Shown here: piece by piece, positions 45,631 through 54,568 of the stretch
Layout: each line of letters opens with the position of its first letter
How positions within the stretch are numbered: position 1 is the first letter of the stretch
Source: Nitrospira sp. MA-1
GTDB lineage: Bacteria > Nitrospirota > Nitrospiria > Nitrospirales > UBA8639
Reading direction: 5' to 3'
Length of the DNA stretch: 64,000 nt
Assembly (NCBI GenBank): GCA_032139905.1
Contig: JAQJDB010000001.1
Coordinates: 1-64,000 of the forward strand
Position numbers and translations under genes: made by a program
The notes under the pieces: generated by a model
What the model was told of the DNA's origin: nothing
The model's database searches: none
Seen by the model: only the letters and a program-made list of their open reading frames with translations

Positions 45631-47016
45631 TTATGTGTGTGGAGGGGACTGAAGCTGTTTGATTTTCTTCCAAAGGGTGACCCGGCTCACTCCGAGTAGC
45701 TTGGCAGCCTCCGTTTTATTGCCCTTGGTCTGTTGGAGGGCTTCAGCAATCCGAGCTTCCTCATCGGGTGGAAGGGAAGGCTCTGCTTGGGGAGAGATAG
45801 GTTTGATACTTTTAGATCGTTGGGGACGTTGGACTTCGGAAGGAAGATCCCACAGGGTGAGGCAATCACCATTGACGGTGACGAAGGCATGTTCGATCGC
45901 ATTTTTTAATTCGCGGACATTTCCGGGCCAGTTATAGTCAATTAATCGTTGAAGAGCATCCTGGGCTATATCTCCTATTTCGCGACGAAACGTCATGGAA
46001 CTGGCCGCCATGAAATGGTGAACCAGTAGGGGAATATCTTCTCGTCTGGCTCGCAAAGGCGGGAGGGTAATCTCGAACACATGAATCCGATAATAAAAAT
46101 CTTCCCGAACCGTGCCTTCCGCCATAAGGACTTTCAAGTCTCTATTGGTGGCCGTAATGAGTCGAACATCGACCTGCATGCCCCGATCATCTCCAACTCG
46201 GCGAATCTCGCTTTCCTGCAGGACTCTGAGCAATTTCAATTGCAGGAGAGGGCTGGTATCCCCGATTTCATCTAAAAATAATGTGCCACCGTCGGCGGCT
46301 TGAAAAACGCCGATTTTATCGCGTATGGCCCCGGTAAATGCTCCCTTCACATGGCCAAAAAGTTCGCTTTCAAGCAAGGTTTCAGGAATGGCTGAGCAAT
46401 TAATGGCGAAAAAAGGTTTGTCTTTTCGATCACTCAGGGTGTGAATGGCTCGGGCTGCCAGTTCTTTTCCGGTACCCGATTCCCCGGTGAGCAGCACCGT
46501 GACATCGCTTTGTGCAGCCAGGCGGAGGCGGCGAAACACTTCTTGCATTGCAGGGCTTTTGCCGATGAGCTGTTGAAAGGACTCACGGGATTTCGCCTGT
46601 TCCTCCAGCACCGCAATTTTTTGATTATTTAAAATAAATGAAGTGAGGTCGGTAAAGGTCCCCACAGCACCTCCGACTTGACCTTGTTCATCTCGGATGA
46701 TCGAGACATTGCCGAAAAGGTAGAGTTCTCGCCCATCTTTCCCCAGGACTTTGCATTCCTGGTTACAGATTCCCCATGGATACGGGGTCGGGTTGTCCAG
46801 GAATTCCGTCAGGATGCGAAAGCCCTTACAATTTTGACCCTCTAAAATATGACAGGATTTTCCCAGGATATCCTGACTGGAATATCCTGTTATCCGAGCA
46901 GCCCCGGTGCTCCAGGCGACAATATGACCTTTGGCATCGACGGTGAACACGCCATCGGCCATCACGTCTAACATGTTGCTGAGGATGGCGGGATTTTTTC
47001 GGAAATCTAGCTCCAT
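45631..47016 (-). CDS. PAS-AAA+-Fis sigma54-dependent transcription activator
   Basis: This 461-residue protein has an N-terminal PAS domain (residues about 10-125), a sigma54-interaction AAA+ domain with Walker A GESGTGKE, the sigma54-contact GAFTGA loop and Walker [12 protein letters not shown], and a C-terminal Fis-type helix-turn-helix ([21 protein letters not shown]). The PAS has four cysteines, C55, C63, C84 and C88 (CHILEGQNC and CNQEC), which could bind a metal or react with sulfane sulfur. It lies upstream of the CstB-like operon and is on the same strand, so it is the probable activator. FisR-type sigma54 activators control sulfide/persulfide oxidation in other bacteria; this one has a different sensor. 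Confidence 0.9.
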   Translation of the reverse strand: MELDFRKNPAILSNMLDVMADGVFTVDAKGHIVAWSTGAARITGYSSQDILGKSCHILEGQNCKGFRILTEFLDNPTPYPWGICNQECKVLGKDGRELYLFGNVSIIRDEQGQVGGAVGTFTDLTSFILNNQKIAVLEEQAKSRESFQQLIGKSPAMQEVFRRLRLAAQSDVTVLLTGESGTGKELAARAIHTLSDRKDKPFFAINCSAIPETLLESELFGHVKGAFTGAIRDKIGVFQAADGGTLFLDEIGDTSPLLQLKLLRVLQESEIRRVGDDRGMQVDVRLITATNRDLKVLMAEGTVREDFYYRIHVFEITLPPLRARREDIPLLVHHFMAASSMTFRREIGDIAQDALQRLIDYNWPGNVRELKNAIEHAFVTVNGDCLTLWDLPSEVQRPQRSKSIKPISPQAEPSLPPDEEARIAEALQQTKGNKTEAAKLLGVSRVTLWKKIKQLQSPPHT

Positions 47017-47088
47017 GGGAAGTGATTTAAAGAAGAGGTTCCCGGGAGAGAGGGACCGTGTTGAAAAGAAGAGGGAAGGTGAACCAAT

Positions 47089-47134
47089 AAGGCTGGAGAA
47101 CGTTCATTGAGGCAATGCGATTCTCCAGCCTATT
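47089..47134. other. long-arm inverted repeat between two minus-strand genes
   Basis: AGGCTGGAGAA (47090-47100) and TTCTCCAGCCT (47121-47131) form an 11-bp perfect stem with a 20-nt loop; the arms extend with AATA/TATT flanks except for one base. It lies between the gene at 47192-48955 and the activator gene. It may terminate the former or act in the activator's leader. There is no clear U-tract. Confidence 0.45.
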
Positions 47135-47191
47135 GTGGTCGTCAGTTTGTCCGGGACACCGCATGTGAAAATTTCATGAGGCCGCTCTCAC

Positions 47192-48955
47192 CTATTTTGC
47201 AGGATCTAGTTGTGCGGCCAGCAATGATTTGAAGGCGGGATCATTCTCGACTAGCCCCTTCAGCGTATCATTGTGCAACATATACGCCCAGCTTTGAGGG
47301 CTTGAGCCGGGAGTTTTTTCAAACCAGTCACGGGCTTGTTGTAGTAGCCCCAACATCGCCTGATTGTCACGAGGTACGTGAAACGCCAGGCTATAGGCCA
47401 TCGCATAGACTGCCGTAAATTTGTTGAGCGGATCTTCCGTGAGCTCGAATGCTTTTTGAGCTGCCTCATAGCCTTTCTGAATGTCTGGATCGTCAAAGTG
47501 CCGGTTCCAGGCCACTTTCCCAATCCGGGCCCACGCCAATTCCAAGAGCACCTGGGCGCGAAGTTCGTCCTGGTCGGCTGGGATTTCACTCAGTAATTCC
47601 TGTGGAGCGGACAGGGCCGCCATTTGGTCGTTCGTCCATCGGTAGGTAGAGGACAGGCGAATGCGGTTGTTGAAATCACCGGGCTCCAGGGAGGCTAAGG
47701 CCTCCATCACGGGAATCATTCGATAGAGAAAATCGGCAGGCATCGGCTCAGCCTTCCCGCCCATTTCCATTCCCAGGGACATATCAAACCGGTCGGTTTG
47801 GGATTGCACCGTCCAATAGAGTTCGTTAAACCGTTGGGCCAGTCGCTCGTCACCCAATTGAAGGCCGTTCAAACGACTTCCATAATCGAGAAACCCTTTG
47901 TACAGTTGATCTGAAAAAACTTCGAGGGTAGGGATGTGAGTTGGACCAATCATCAAAATCCGGTTTAACCTCATGATGGATTCGAGTCTGGTGGGGGCTG
48001 CCTGTGCCTGCTGAATCCCTTTTTGTATGGTCTCCATGCTTTCCGGGAGGCCAAACCATTCTGCTGAGCGAGGCATAAATCCACCTGGATCCACCACAAA
48101 TGGAATGGTTGTGCCACGCGGGCCATCAAGAATCAAATCCAGCACGGCACGGTCCGTGGGAAATCCCAATCGCTTAAGATCTGAAAGCACGACCCATTTC
48201 ACGTTGACGGATTTCACCACCCGCTGAGCCTTTTTATAAGGCACTGCCCAATCCTCGGCTCCCGGGGCATTGGCAATGGGTGCCGTCAAGGCATTCGGGT
48301 AGGACACTCTTGTGGTCAGAAAGGCGGTGGGTGTGGCGAGGACTCCGGTTTCATCCGGCGAAGGAAACGAGGCATGGGGCAAGGCACCCGATTCCACGGT
48401 CTCAATGACAAATGGCGTCGTTGGTTCCTGAACTGCAATGGCCTGCATGACAAAAAACGACGGAGCCAATTGTTGGTGGAGAGTCTCCGCAATATAGAAT
48501 CGTTCGAAGTCTGAAAAATCGACTAATTTCCCCAATCCAGGCCACACATTATCCAATGCCCGGTCGTGTTGTTGAATGACTCGTTGGTGGGCCTCCTGCC
48601 GACGCTGTTCACACCATTCATAGATAGGGTTTGACGGGTCTGGAAAGTTCCCGTCTGAGAACAACTGCTGATGGGCCATCTGATGTAAGCACACAAAATC
48701 CCGTTGGCCTGCTGCGACTCGATCGCCGTTTCCTACCGCATTGGCAAATTCCCGAACGGTGGTGAGCAGGGCCTCGTCATCGACGGGTGCTGGCTCGGCC
48801 GCCCACACAGGAGTGAAAGCTAACAGCGAGGAACAGCACAGGAGGCCGGCCCATTTGAGCCTAGACCACATCCGGCGAACAGGGGACCCGGGGCGATGAT
48901 TTGCCGCAGGTTGCAGGGTATCTGTCATAATTGGTTGAAGGCGAACAATATTCAT
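47192..48955 (-). CDS. periplasmic protein of unknown function with TPR-like C-terminus
   Basis: This 587-residue protein has a signal peptide (LKWAGLLCCSSLLAFTPVWA-A) after a longer N-region. The mature part begins with helical sequence (REFANAVGNGDRVAAGQRDFVCLHQM, CEQRR) and ends in a helical repeat region (LLELAWARIGKVAWNRHFDDPDIQKGYEAAQKAFELT...), suggesting a TPR-type C-terminus. No family is recognised. The start has GAGGAGG about 9 bases upstream. It precedes the sigma54 activator on the same strand after 175 bp, but is not obviously in the persulfide operon. Confidence 0.6.
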   Translation of the reverse strand: MNIVRLQPIMTDTLQPAANHRPGSPVRRMWSRLKWAGLLCCSSLLAFTPVWAAEPAPVDDEALLTTVREFANAVGNGDRVAAGQRDFVCLHQMAHQQLFSDGNFPDPSNPIYEWCEQRRQEAHQRVIQQHDRALDNVWPGLGKLVDFSDFERFYIAETLHQQLAPSFFVMQAIAVQEPTTPFVIETVESGALPHASFPSPDETGVLATPTAFLTTRVSYPNALTAPIANAPGAEDWAVPYKKAQRVVKSVNVKWVVLSDLKRLGFPTDRAVLDLILDGPRGTTIPFVVDPGGFMPRSAEWFGLPESMETIQKGIQQAQAAPTRLESIMRLNRILMIGPTHIPTLEVFSDQLYKGFLDYGSRLNGLQLGDERLAQRFNELYWTVQSQTDRFDMSLGMEMGGKAEPMPADFLYRMIPVMEALASLEPGDFNNRIRLSSTYRWTNDQMAALSAPQELLSEIPADQDELRAQVLLELAWARIGKVAWNRHFDDPDIQKGYEAAQKAFELTEDPLNKFTAVYAMAYSLAFHVPRDNQAMLGLLQQARDWFEKTPGSSPQSWAYMLHNDTLKGLVENDPAFKSLLAAQLDPAK

Positions 48956-49039
48956 GGAACCAAACTCCTCCTCACAAACATGCTTGGTTAATGATTTTAT
49001 GTACGAGTAGAAAGGGGAATGTCCCTCATGCCCAGGTGG

Positions 49040-49522
49040 CTAATCTACCATACTCTCGTTCTTGTGTACCACGATGGTACCCCGCATCACATGGCCCGGT
49101 AAATCGCAAAAATATGGGAACGTACCGGGATGAGATGGGATAAAGACAATGTCTGTTTGACCTCGGGTGGGAAGCAAAACGCGGCTGAGTCCTTCTTTGG
49201 AAAACTGTGGGGCACCACTTCCGCTGACATTCAAGTGGATATCTGTCAGTAGGCCGACCGGCAGAAATGCATGCAGTTCCGTATCCAAATTTTTGAGGAC
49301 CAGGCGGGTTTTTTGCCCCACGGTGAGTGAAAGGCTGTTGGGGTTGAATTCCCGAGATTTAATATTGATAGTCACAACTGTTTCTTCGGTATCATCGGCA
49401 GGAGCGAGACTGACCGGCGTGGCTCCCCTCACTAGGGCCAAGTTTAGGGGGGCAAACACCGTGAGACTCAGCATCAGAAGACCGGCCTGAAAAAATCTGA
49501 ACGAGGGCAGGGGGAACATCAT
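49040..49522 (-). CDS. periplasmic cupredoxin-domain protein
   Basis: This 160-residue protein has a signal peptide (RFFQAGLLMLSLTVFAPLNLALV). The mature domain is a cupredoxin with a type-1 copper site: an upstream His in LDTELHAFLP, and Cys, His and Met in YFCDLPGHVMRG. It is likely a blue copper electron carrier like plastocyanin/azurin or a nitrosocyanin-like domain. The upstream frame to 49594 runs into the dispersed repeat and is not used; ATG at 49522 is preferred over 49519, but no good ribosome-binding site is seen. It is a single gene. Confidence 0.85.
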   Translation of the reverse strand: MMFPLPSFRFFQAGLLMLSLTVFAPLNLALVRGATPVSLAPADDTEETVVTINIKSREFNPNSLSLTVGQKTRLVLKNLDTELHAFLPVGLLTDIHLNVSGSGAPQFSKEGLSRVLLPTRGQTDIVFIPSHPGTFPYFCDLPGHVMRGTIVVHKNESMVD

Positions 49523-49549
49523 AATGAAAGCATTATACCGGCTAGGGGG

Positions 49550-49780
49550 CTGTTGAAAAAAGCCGCCAGCGGCGTTCTCGCCATTTTTCCGCACTCACGT
49601 ACTCGAAGTACGCTCTGCGCGAAAAAATGCCTGCGGCCTTCCGTCTGACATGACTCAGGGCAGGTCTGAAGGAACCCTTCGAAAGGCTCAGCGCAGGTTT
49701 TTTTGAACCGCCCCGAGGTCTTTCATATGCACCGTGCCTGTGGGTTAATTGGCCCTTGGAAATTATTATTATTTAACACT
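49550..49780. repeat. dispersed repeat, copy A
   Basis: This aligns with 50233-50439 over about 200 bp with some substitutions. Shared blocks include TTGAAAAA...GCCGCCAGCGGCGTTCTC, a hairpin CGTACT-N3-AGTACG, GGAACCCTTCGAA, and CGTGCCTGTGGGT.AAT.GGCCCTTGGAAA. Copy A has an extra segment of about 25 bases in the middle. It is non-coding. Confidence 0.85.
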
Positions 49781-50232
49781 CAGGTTAGCGATTCCGGCGC
49801 GAAACGAGCAGAATGAATGGTTAGGCAATCCCTGGAAAAAATTTGGTACAGCCGTAAGTGGAAATATGTATAAAAGGTATAAAATTCGGAAGGTGAGAGA
49901 AAATATCAAGATCCTGCGGGAACGACCGAAAAAATGAGAATATATCTGGAGAACGATCCACTGTGCATCTCATTGAGTTTTTTATCGGTTCCGACCCCCT
50001 TTCGATAGGCATAGCGCTCGTGTTGGTCCTGAGCGTGTTGGCGTATGGATGGTATGAGGTCCGTCGAACCGCCCGCCTCCCTCATATCGGGACGGTCCTG
50101 ATCAAAAATCGATTAAAGACGACCAGCAATTTCCCAACTCCTCGCCGATAAGCAACTTTCCCCGGTTTCCTCGATCCCCGTCCGCAAGACGGCACTCCGA
50201 CAAAGCGCAGCTGTTGAGATTCCCATGTGCTG
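49781..50232. other. spacer between dispersed repeats; possible small membrane protein
   Basis: An ORF from GTG at 49963 to 50151 (62 codons) encodes one hydrophobic segment (LSIGIALVLVLSVLAYGWYEV) followed by basic residues. It could be a small membrane protein, but the start and ribosome-binding site are weak, so it is not called as a gene. Nothing else is seen. Confidence 0.3.
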
Positions 50233-50439
50233 GCAGTTGAAAAATGCCGCCAGCGGCGTTCTCACCATTTTTCCGTGCTCACGTACTGGAGTACGCTCTG
50301 CGGGCAAAAATGACCGCGGCTTTGCTGGAGGAACCCTTCGAAGGCTCAGGGCATGCTTTTGGAGCCGCCTCCGAGGGCTCTGATATGCAACGTGCCTGTG
50401 GGTCAATAGGCCCTTGGAAAATATTATTATTCAACACTC
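50233..50439. repeat. dispersed repeat, copy B
   Basis: This is the second copy of the repeat at 49550-49780, in the same orientation. The CGTACT-GG-AGTACG hairpin is preserved, as are the GCCGCCAGCGGCGTTCTCACC and CGTGCCTGTGGGTCAATAGGC type blocks. Its purpose is unknown. Confidence 0.85.
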
Positions 50440-50531
50440 CCATATTGGCAGCCGTGAGGCATATCTGTTCCCCGGCTGGAGAACACACTCCTGGCATCCT
50501 GCCACCCGGGTCTCAGCATCATGAACGCTGG

Positions 50532-50738
50532 TTAGAAGGAGGCTGATGACGGGGAGAGCGTGGCGGTTGAAAGAGGGCGATGAGCAAGGTTTCGCGTGAA
50601 AGCCTGACGCAGGAGGAGCCCATGGTCGTGGCAAATCCCGTGGGATTCCGGCTCATTCATCTCCCCGGACTCTCCCGGGTTCCTTCCAAGTATTCCAGTT
50701 TTGCCTTCCTGTCGACACCATGCACAGATCCGAATCAT
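50532..50738 (-). CDS. small Cys/His protein (MIRICAWC family), probably zinc-binding
   Basis: This 68-residue protein starts at ATG 50738 behind AAGGAG. It opens with RICAWCRQEG and has SHGICHDHG near residue 35, so a CxxC and a C-x-D-H site could bind one zinc. This CAWC...SHGIC layout is a common small conserved family in Proteobacteria and Nitrospirota. The function is unknown. The longer frame to 50837 is rejected in favour of this start. Confidence 0.7.
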   Translation of the reverse strand: MIRICAWCRQEGKTGILGRNPGESGEMNEPESHGICHDHGLLLRQAFTRNLAHRPLSTATLSPSSASF

Positions 50739-51117
50739 GCCATCTCCTTTTCTTTTTCGAGGGTCTAACAAAAAATTTGCGCACCCAATAATCATAAGCT
50801 TCTCAGCTTTGAGACTTCTGCACTCTGACAAAAGCAATAATTGAACCTAAAAAGGCATTAGCTTTAATGTATTGTATATATTGATGTTTTTCGATTTCCA
50901 CTGAAATCAAAAAAATGGTTGTTGAGAATATAACACACACAGTTGAATCGAAAGAGATACGGAGTTGAGCCACACGTTTGGAGCTCACACCGATGTGGCA
51001 TTTCATGCCGAGTGGTCTATAGGTTTTCGCGGTCAGCGGTGAATTTTCAAATGGCTCAAATGGATAAAAGGATGTTTGTGGTTGCTCGACCTCGCCTAGG
51101 TCACGGATAATGAAGTT
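50739..51117. other. AT-rich divergent intergenic region
   Basis: This gap separates the minus-strand small zinc gene and selO, so it should hold two promoters. No gene or defined regulatory site is recognised. Confidence 0.35.
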
Positions 51118-52587
51118 ATGGCTAAATTAGAACATCTCAATTTTCAGAACACCTATGCGGGCCTGCCTGACGTGTTTCATGAGCGGGTCAAGCCAACGCC
51201 TTTTCCAAATCCTTACCTTGTGAGCGTGAATCCGGCAGCAGCCGAATTACTCGAAATTGATCCCACGGAATGGACCCGTCCGGAGTTTGCAGAATACTTC
51301 TGCGGTGCCAAGCTGTTGCCTGGGAGCGATCCCATTGCCATGTTGTATTCGGGGCATCAATTCGGACATTACGTGCCGCAGCTCGGCGACGGGCGGGCCA
51401 TCATGCTGGGCGAGGTGCGCAATCAAAAAGGGGAGCGGTGGGAGTTGCAATTAAAGGGCGCAGGGCTGACGCGATTCTCAAGGGATGGCGATGGTCGTGC
51501 AGTGATGCGTTCGACTATTCGGGAATATCTCTGTGGCGAAGCCATGCATGGGTTGGGGATTCCCACAACTCGCAGTTTATGTATTGTGGCCGGGGAAGAA
51601 GTGGTTTGGCGGGAAACACCAGAACCGGGGGCGATGCTGCTCCGGATGGCGCCGACCCATGTGCGGTTTGGCAGTTTTGAGGTGTTTTACTATCGCCGTC
51701 AATTCGAATATCTGAAAACGCTGGCAGACTATGTCATCGAATATCATTATCCGCATTTGGAAGAAGCAGAGAATCCCTATGCCAGGCTGGTGCATGAAGT
51801 CGCGGTTCGCACCGGACATCTCGTGGCTCAATGGCAAGCCGTGGGGTGGGCCCATGGTGTCCTGAATACCGATAACATGTCCATACTCGGGTTGACGATG
51901 GATTACGGCCCCTTCGGGTTCATGGAAGGCTATGATCCAACGTTTATCTGCAATCATTCAGACCATCATGGGCGGTATTCCTTCCAGAACCAACCCGACA
52001 TCGGCTATTGGAATATTCGGGCGCTGGCACGGGCTTTGTCACCGTTTTTGGAAGAAGCCGACGTCAATGCCACTCCGGCAGTCTATGAAAAGGCGATGAC
52101 GGGAAAATATGCCGAACTGATGCGGGCTAAACTCGGTCTGGTCGAATCGCATGCGGGAGACGACAAACTCGTGACTGATCTGTTGAACCTTATGGATTCC
52201 AGCCGGGCGGATTACACGACCCTTTTCCGTACCTTGGGTACCGTTCGCCAGGAGAGTCCCACGGTACCCTCCGAACTACGGGACCAGTTCCTCCACCGAG
52301 AACCCTTTGATGATTGGACGGCACGGTATCGGGAACGGCTTCGAGCCGAAAAAAGTGATGATGCGGAGCGCTCAGTCAGAATGGATCAGGTGAACCCCAA
52401 GTACATCCTCCGAAACCATCTCGCGCAAAGGGCCATTACCCAAGCCGTTCAGCAGAAGGACTATTCGGAAATAGACCGGTTGTTGAAACTCCTGAGTGAT
52501 CCCTTTACCGAACAACCAGGCATGGAAGTCTATGCCCTGCCTCCGCCTCCCGGCGAACCATCGATTATCGTCTCGTGCTCTTCGTAA
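51118..52587 (+). CDS. selO: protein adenylyltransferase SelO (YdiU family)
   Basis: SelO is a pseudokinase that AMPylates proteins in redox control. The family layout is present: the N-terminal LEIDPTEWTRPEFAEYFCGAK, SGHQFGHYVPQLGDGRAIMLGE, LQLKGAGLTRFSRDGDGRAVMRSTIREYLCGEAM, FGSFEVFYYRRQ, and NTDNMSILGLTMDYGPFGFM with the DYGPFGF nucleotide-site motif. The C-terminus is VSCSS, with Cys at the antepenultimate position where eukaryotic SelO carries selenocysteine. At 489 residues the length is normal. There is no clear operon partner; an SDR gene follows after 73 bp. Confidence 0.95.
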   Translation: MAKLEHLNFQNTYAGLPDVFHERVKPTPFPNPYLVSVNPAAAELLEIDPTEWTRPEFAEYFCGAKLLPGSDPIAMLYSGHQFGHYVPQLGDGRAIMLGEVRNQKGERWELQLKGAGLTRFSRDGDGRAVMRSTIREYLCGEAMHGLGIPTTRSLCIVAGEEVVWRETPEPGAMLLRMAPTHVRFGSFEVFYYRRQFEYLKTLADYVIEYHYPHLEEAENPYARLVHEVAVRTGHLVAQWQAVGWAHGVLNTDNMSILGLTMDYGPFGFMEGYDPTFICNHSDHHGRYSFQNQPDIGYWNIRALARALSPFLEEADVNATPAVYEKAMTGKYAELMRAKLGLVESHAGDDKLVTDLLNLMDSSRADYTTLFRTLGTVRQESPTVPSELRDQFLHREPFDDWTARYRERLRAEKSDDAERSVRMDQVNPKYILRNHLAQRAITQAVQQKDYSEIDRLLKLLSDPFTEQPGMEVYALPPPPGEPSIIVSCSS

Positions 52588-52660
52588 ACAATTTAGCGAA
52601 AAACAGTAGAAAACCTGATCGGGGAGTTCCACTCGTCCGTCATGGGAAGGGAGTGTCATC

Positions 52661-53449
52661 ATGAATCTGAATCTAAATGGGAAAACGGCGTTGGTGACGG
52701 CGTCCTCAGGGGGCATAGGGCTGGAAATCGCGCGTGCTCTCGCCGCTGAGGGCGCTAAAGTGATAATCAACGGTCGTACGCAGGCCAGCGTGGAGCAAGC
52801 GATGGCGGAGATCCAGGCCGATCTTCCTCATGCAGAGACGATCTCTCTTGTGGCTGACAACGGCACTGCCGCCGGTTGCAACCACACCATCTCCCAAGTG
52901 CCCGAGGTTGATATTCTGGTCAACAATCTCGGCATCTACGAGGCTGTCGGATTTTTTGAGGAAACGGATCAGGCGTGGCAGGAGATGTTCGAAATCAATA
53001 TCATGAGCGGCGTGCGTCTCGCCCGTCATTACCTCCAGAGCATGCTCGGGCGTGGTCACGGACGGATCGTATTCATTTCAAGCGAATCAGGCGTCTCCCC
53101 GGCTCCCGAAATGGCGCATTACAGCGCAACGAAAACCATGCAATTAGGCATTGCCCGTTCACTGGCCGAACTCACCAAAGGGACGGAGGTGACGGTCAAT
53201 TCGGTGCTCCCCGGCCCCACCCGCACGGAAAGTGTTGAGAAGTTCATCCGGGACATCTTTCCCGACCTTCCGCCAGCAGAAGCCGGGCGCCGTTTTATGG
53301 CGGAAAATCGCCCGACCTCCCTAATCGGTCGTCTGATTGATCCCAAAGAAATCGGAGAGATCGTGGCGTTCGTCTGCAGTTCCCGCGCCTCAGTGATTAA
53401 TGGATCGTGCATCCGGGCCGAAGGCGGTCTCGTGCGGACGGTCTTTTGA
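52661..53449 (+). CDS. short-chain dehydrogenase/reductase
   Basis: This 262-residue classical SDR has the cofactor motif TASSGGIG (T-x3-G-x-G with an extra Ser), the [10 protein letters not shown] stretch, the catalytic Ser in [10 protein letters not shown], and Tyr-x3-Lys in YSATKTMQL. The acidic or basic residue after beta-2 suggests NADP preference only weakly. The substrate cannot be told. It lies 73 bp after selO on the same strand, with GGAGTG weakly preceding the ATG. Confidence 0.9.
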   Translation: MNLNLNGKTALVTASSGGIGLEIARALAAEGAKVIINGRTQASVEQAMAEIQADLPHAETISLVADNGTAAGCNHTISQVPEVDILVNNLGIYEAVGFFEETDQAWQEMFEINIMSGVRLARHYLQSMLGRGHGRIVFISSESGVSPAPEMAHYSATKTMQLGIARSLAELTKGTEVTVNSVLPGPTRTESVEKFIRDIFPDLPPAEAGRRFMAENRPTSLIGRLIDPKEIGEIVAFVCSSRASVINGSCIRAEGGLVRTVF

Positions 53450-53566
53450 TGGAACAGGCCAATAAGCAAAAAGACCTCTCCGGAAAATCCTTGAATGTAA
53501 TCAGGAAAACAACAGAAGGAGCAATCCCTTCCTTGGTAATGAGCCGGCTGAGGAGATAGTAATTTC

Positions 53567-54250
53567 ATGCGCATGATTCTTCTTTTTCTCCTGCTCATGA
53601 TTGTCGTGTTGGGACCCCAACTGTGGGTGTGGTGGGTCTTCCGCCAATATCGTCAACACCGTGAGGATCTTGGTGGAACGGGCGGGGAATTAGCCCGTCA
53701 TTTGCTCAATCGGTTTGGTCTGCAAAAGGTGCGTGTGGAACCCACGCCGATGGGGGACCATTACAATCCCGAAACCAAAGTCGTCGGTTTGAACCCGAAA
53801 CATTACAATGGCAGATCCCTCACCGCCGCAGTCATCGCGGCGCATGAAGTGGGGCATGCTCTGCAAGATCATGAAGGTTATTCACTTTTAAAAGATCGAA
53901 CCCACCTGATCAAATTTGCGCAGAAAGCCGAAAAGGCCGGGTCGTATCTGATGTTGGGCATTCCTGTCCTGGCTGGAGTGACCCGGATTCCTGCCGTGGG
54001 TCTTGCCGTCTTAGTCGTGGCGATCGGGACCATGAGCGTCTCCGCCATGGTGCATCTCATCACCCTACCCGTGGAATGGAATGCGAGTTTTCGGCGGGCT
54101 CTGCCGATCCTCAGAGAAGGCGGCTACCTGGCACCTCCGGATTTGCATGGCGCCAAACGTATCCTTACTGCCGCCGCCCTCACCTATGTCGCCTCCTCAC
54201 TCTTCAGCCTGGTGAATATGTGGCGGTGGATTCGCCTCGTCAGGCGCTAA
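53567..54250 (+). CDS. membrane zinc metallopeptidase, YugP family
   Basis: This 227-residue protein has an N-terminal membrane helix (ILLFLLLMIVVLGPQLWVWW), zinc motif HEVGHALQDHEGY (H93, E94, H97), and hydrophobic segments YLMLGIPVLAGV and LAVLVVAIGTMSVSAMVHLITLP. It ends with ALTYVASSLFSLVNMWRWIRLVRR. The layout matches the neutral zinc metallopeptidase family of YugP (PF04298). The role is unknown, perhaps membrane protein turnover. Two broken copies of its 3' end follow at about 56658-56837 and 57536-57726, so this locus appears to have attracted insertions. Confidence 0.9.
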   Translation: MRMILLFLLLMIVVLGPQLWVWWVFRQYRQHREDLGGTGGELARHLLNRFGLQKVRVEPTPMGDHYNPETKVVGLNPKHYNGRSLTAAVIAAHEVGHALQDHEGYSLLKDRTHLIKFAQKAEKAGSYLMLGIPVLAGVTRIPAVGLAVLVVAIGTMSVSAMVHLITLPVEWNASFRRALPILREGGYLAPPDLHGAKRILTAAALTYVASSLFSLVNMWRWIRLVRR

Positions 54251-54568
54251 ATCTCCTTGGAGACGTCCTGCGGATACGCTTCGGAATGCAACAATAGATA
54301 TCCTCCCCTTCCTCTTAGATCCCCCATCCGGAATGTACAAACTCATCGACAGTCAGGAAGGCGCCCGAATCTATTAGATTTTGATTGGGAAGCCAGATTC
54401 CTGGGGAAATGGATCATGAAATACCGTATGCTTCTTGTGGCTGGTCTTAAGTTGACGGAATTCAATTTTGACCTATGTGGGACCGACGAAATAGTAGATC
54501 CGATGCAATCCATCCTGTGAAGCTTTCCGGGAAGTTCAACAACAGTATTGGTTTTAAGTGACGATCCT
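54251..54568. other. intergenic stretch before the KAP-like gene
   Basis: The plus frame 54257-54520 is in phase with the following large ORF and is separated from it only by a TGA at 54518-54520, but its sequence is not recognised. No other gene, terminator or repeat is seen. Confidence 0.35.

Noticed and set aside
49749-49937. 62-codon ORF across dispersed repeat copy A
   Set aside because: It begins in the repeat, has no ribosome-binding site, and the frame is not kept in copy B.
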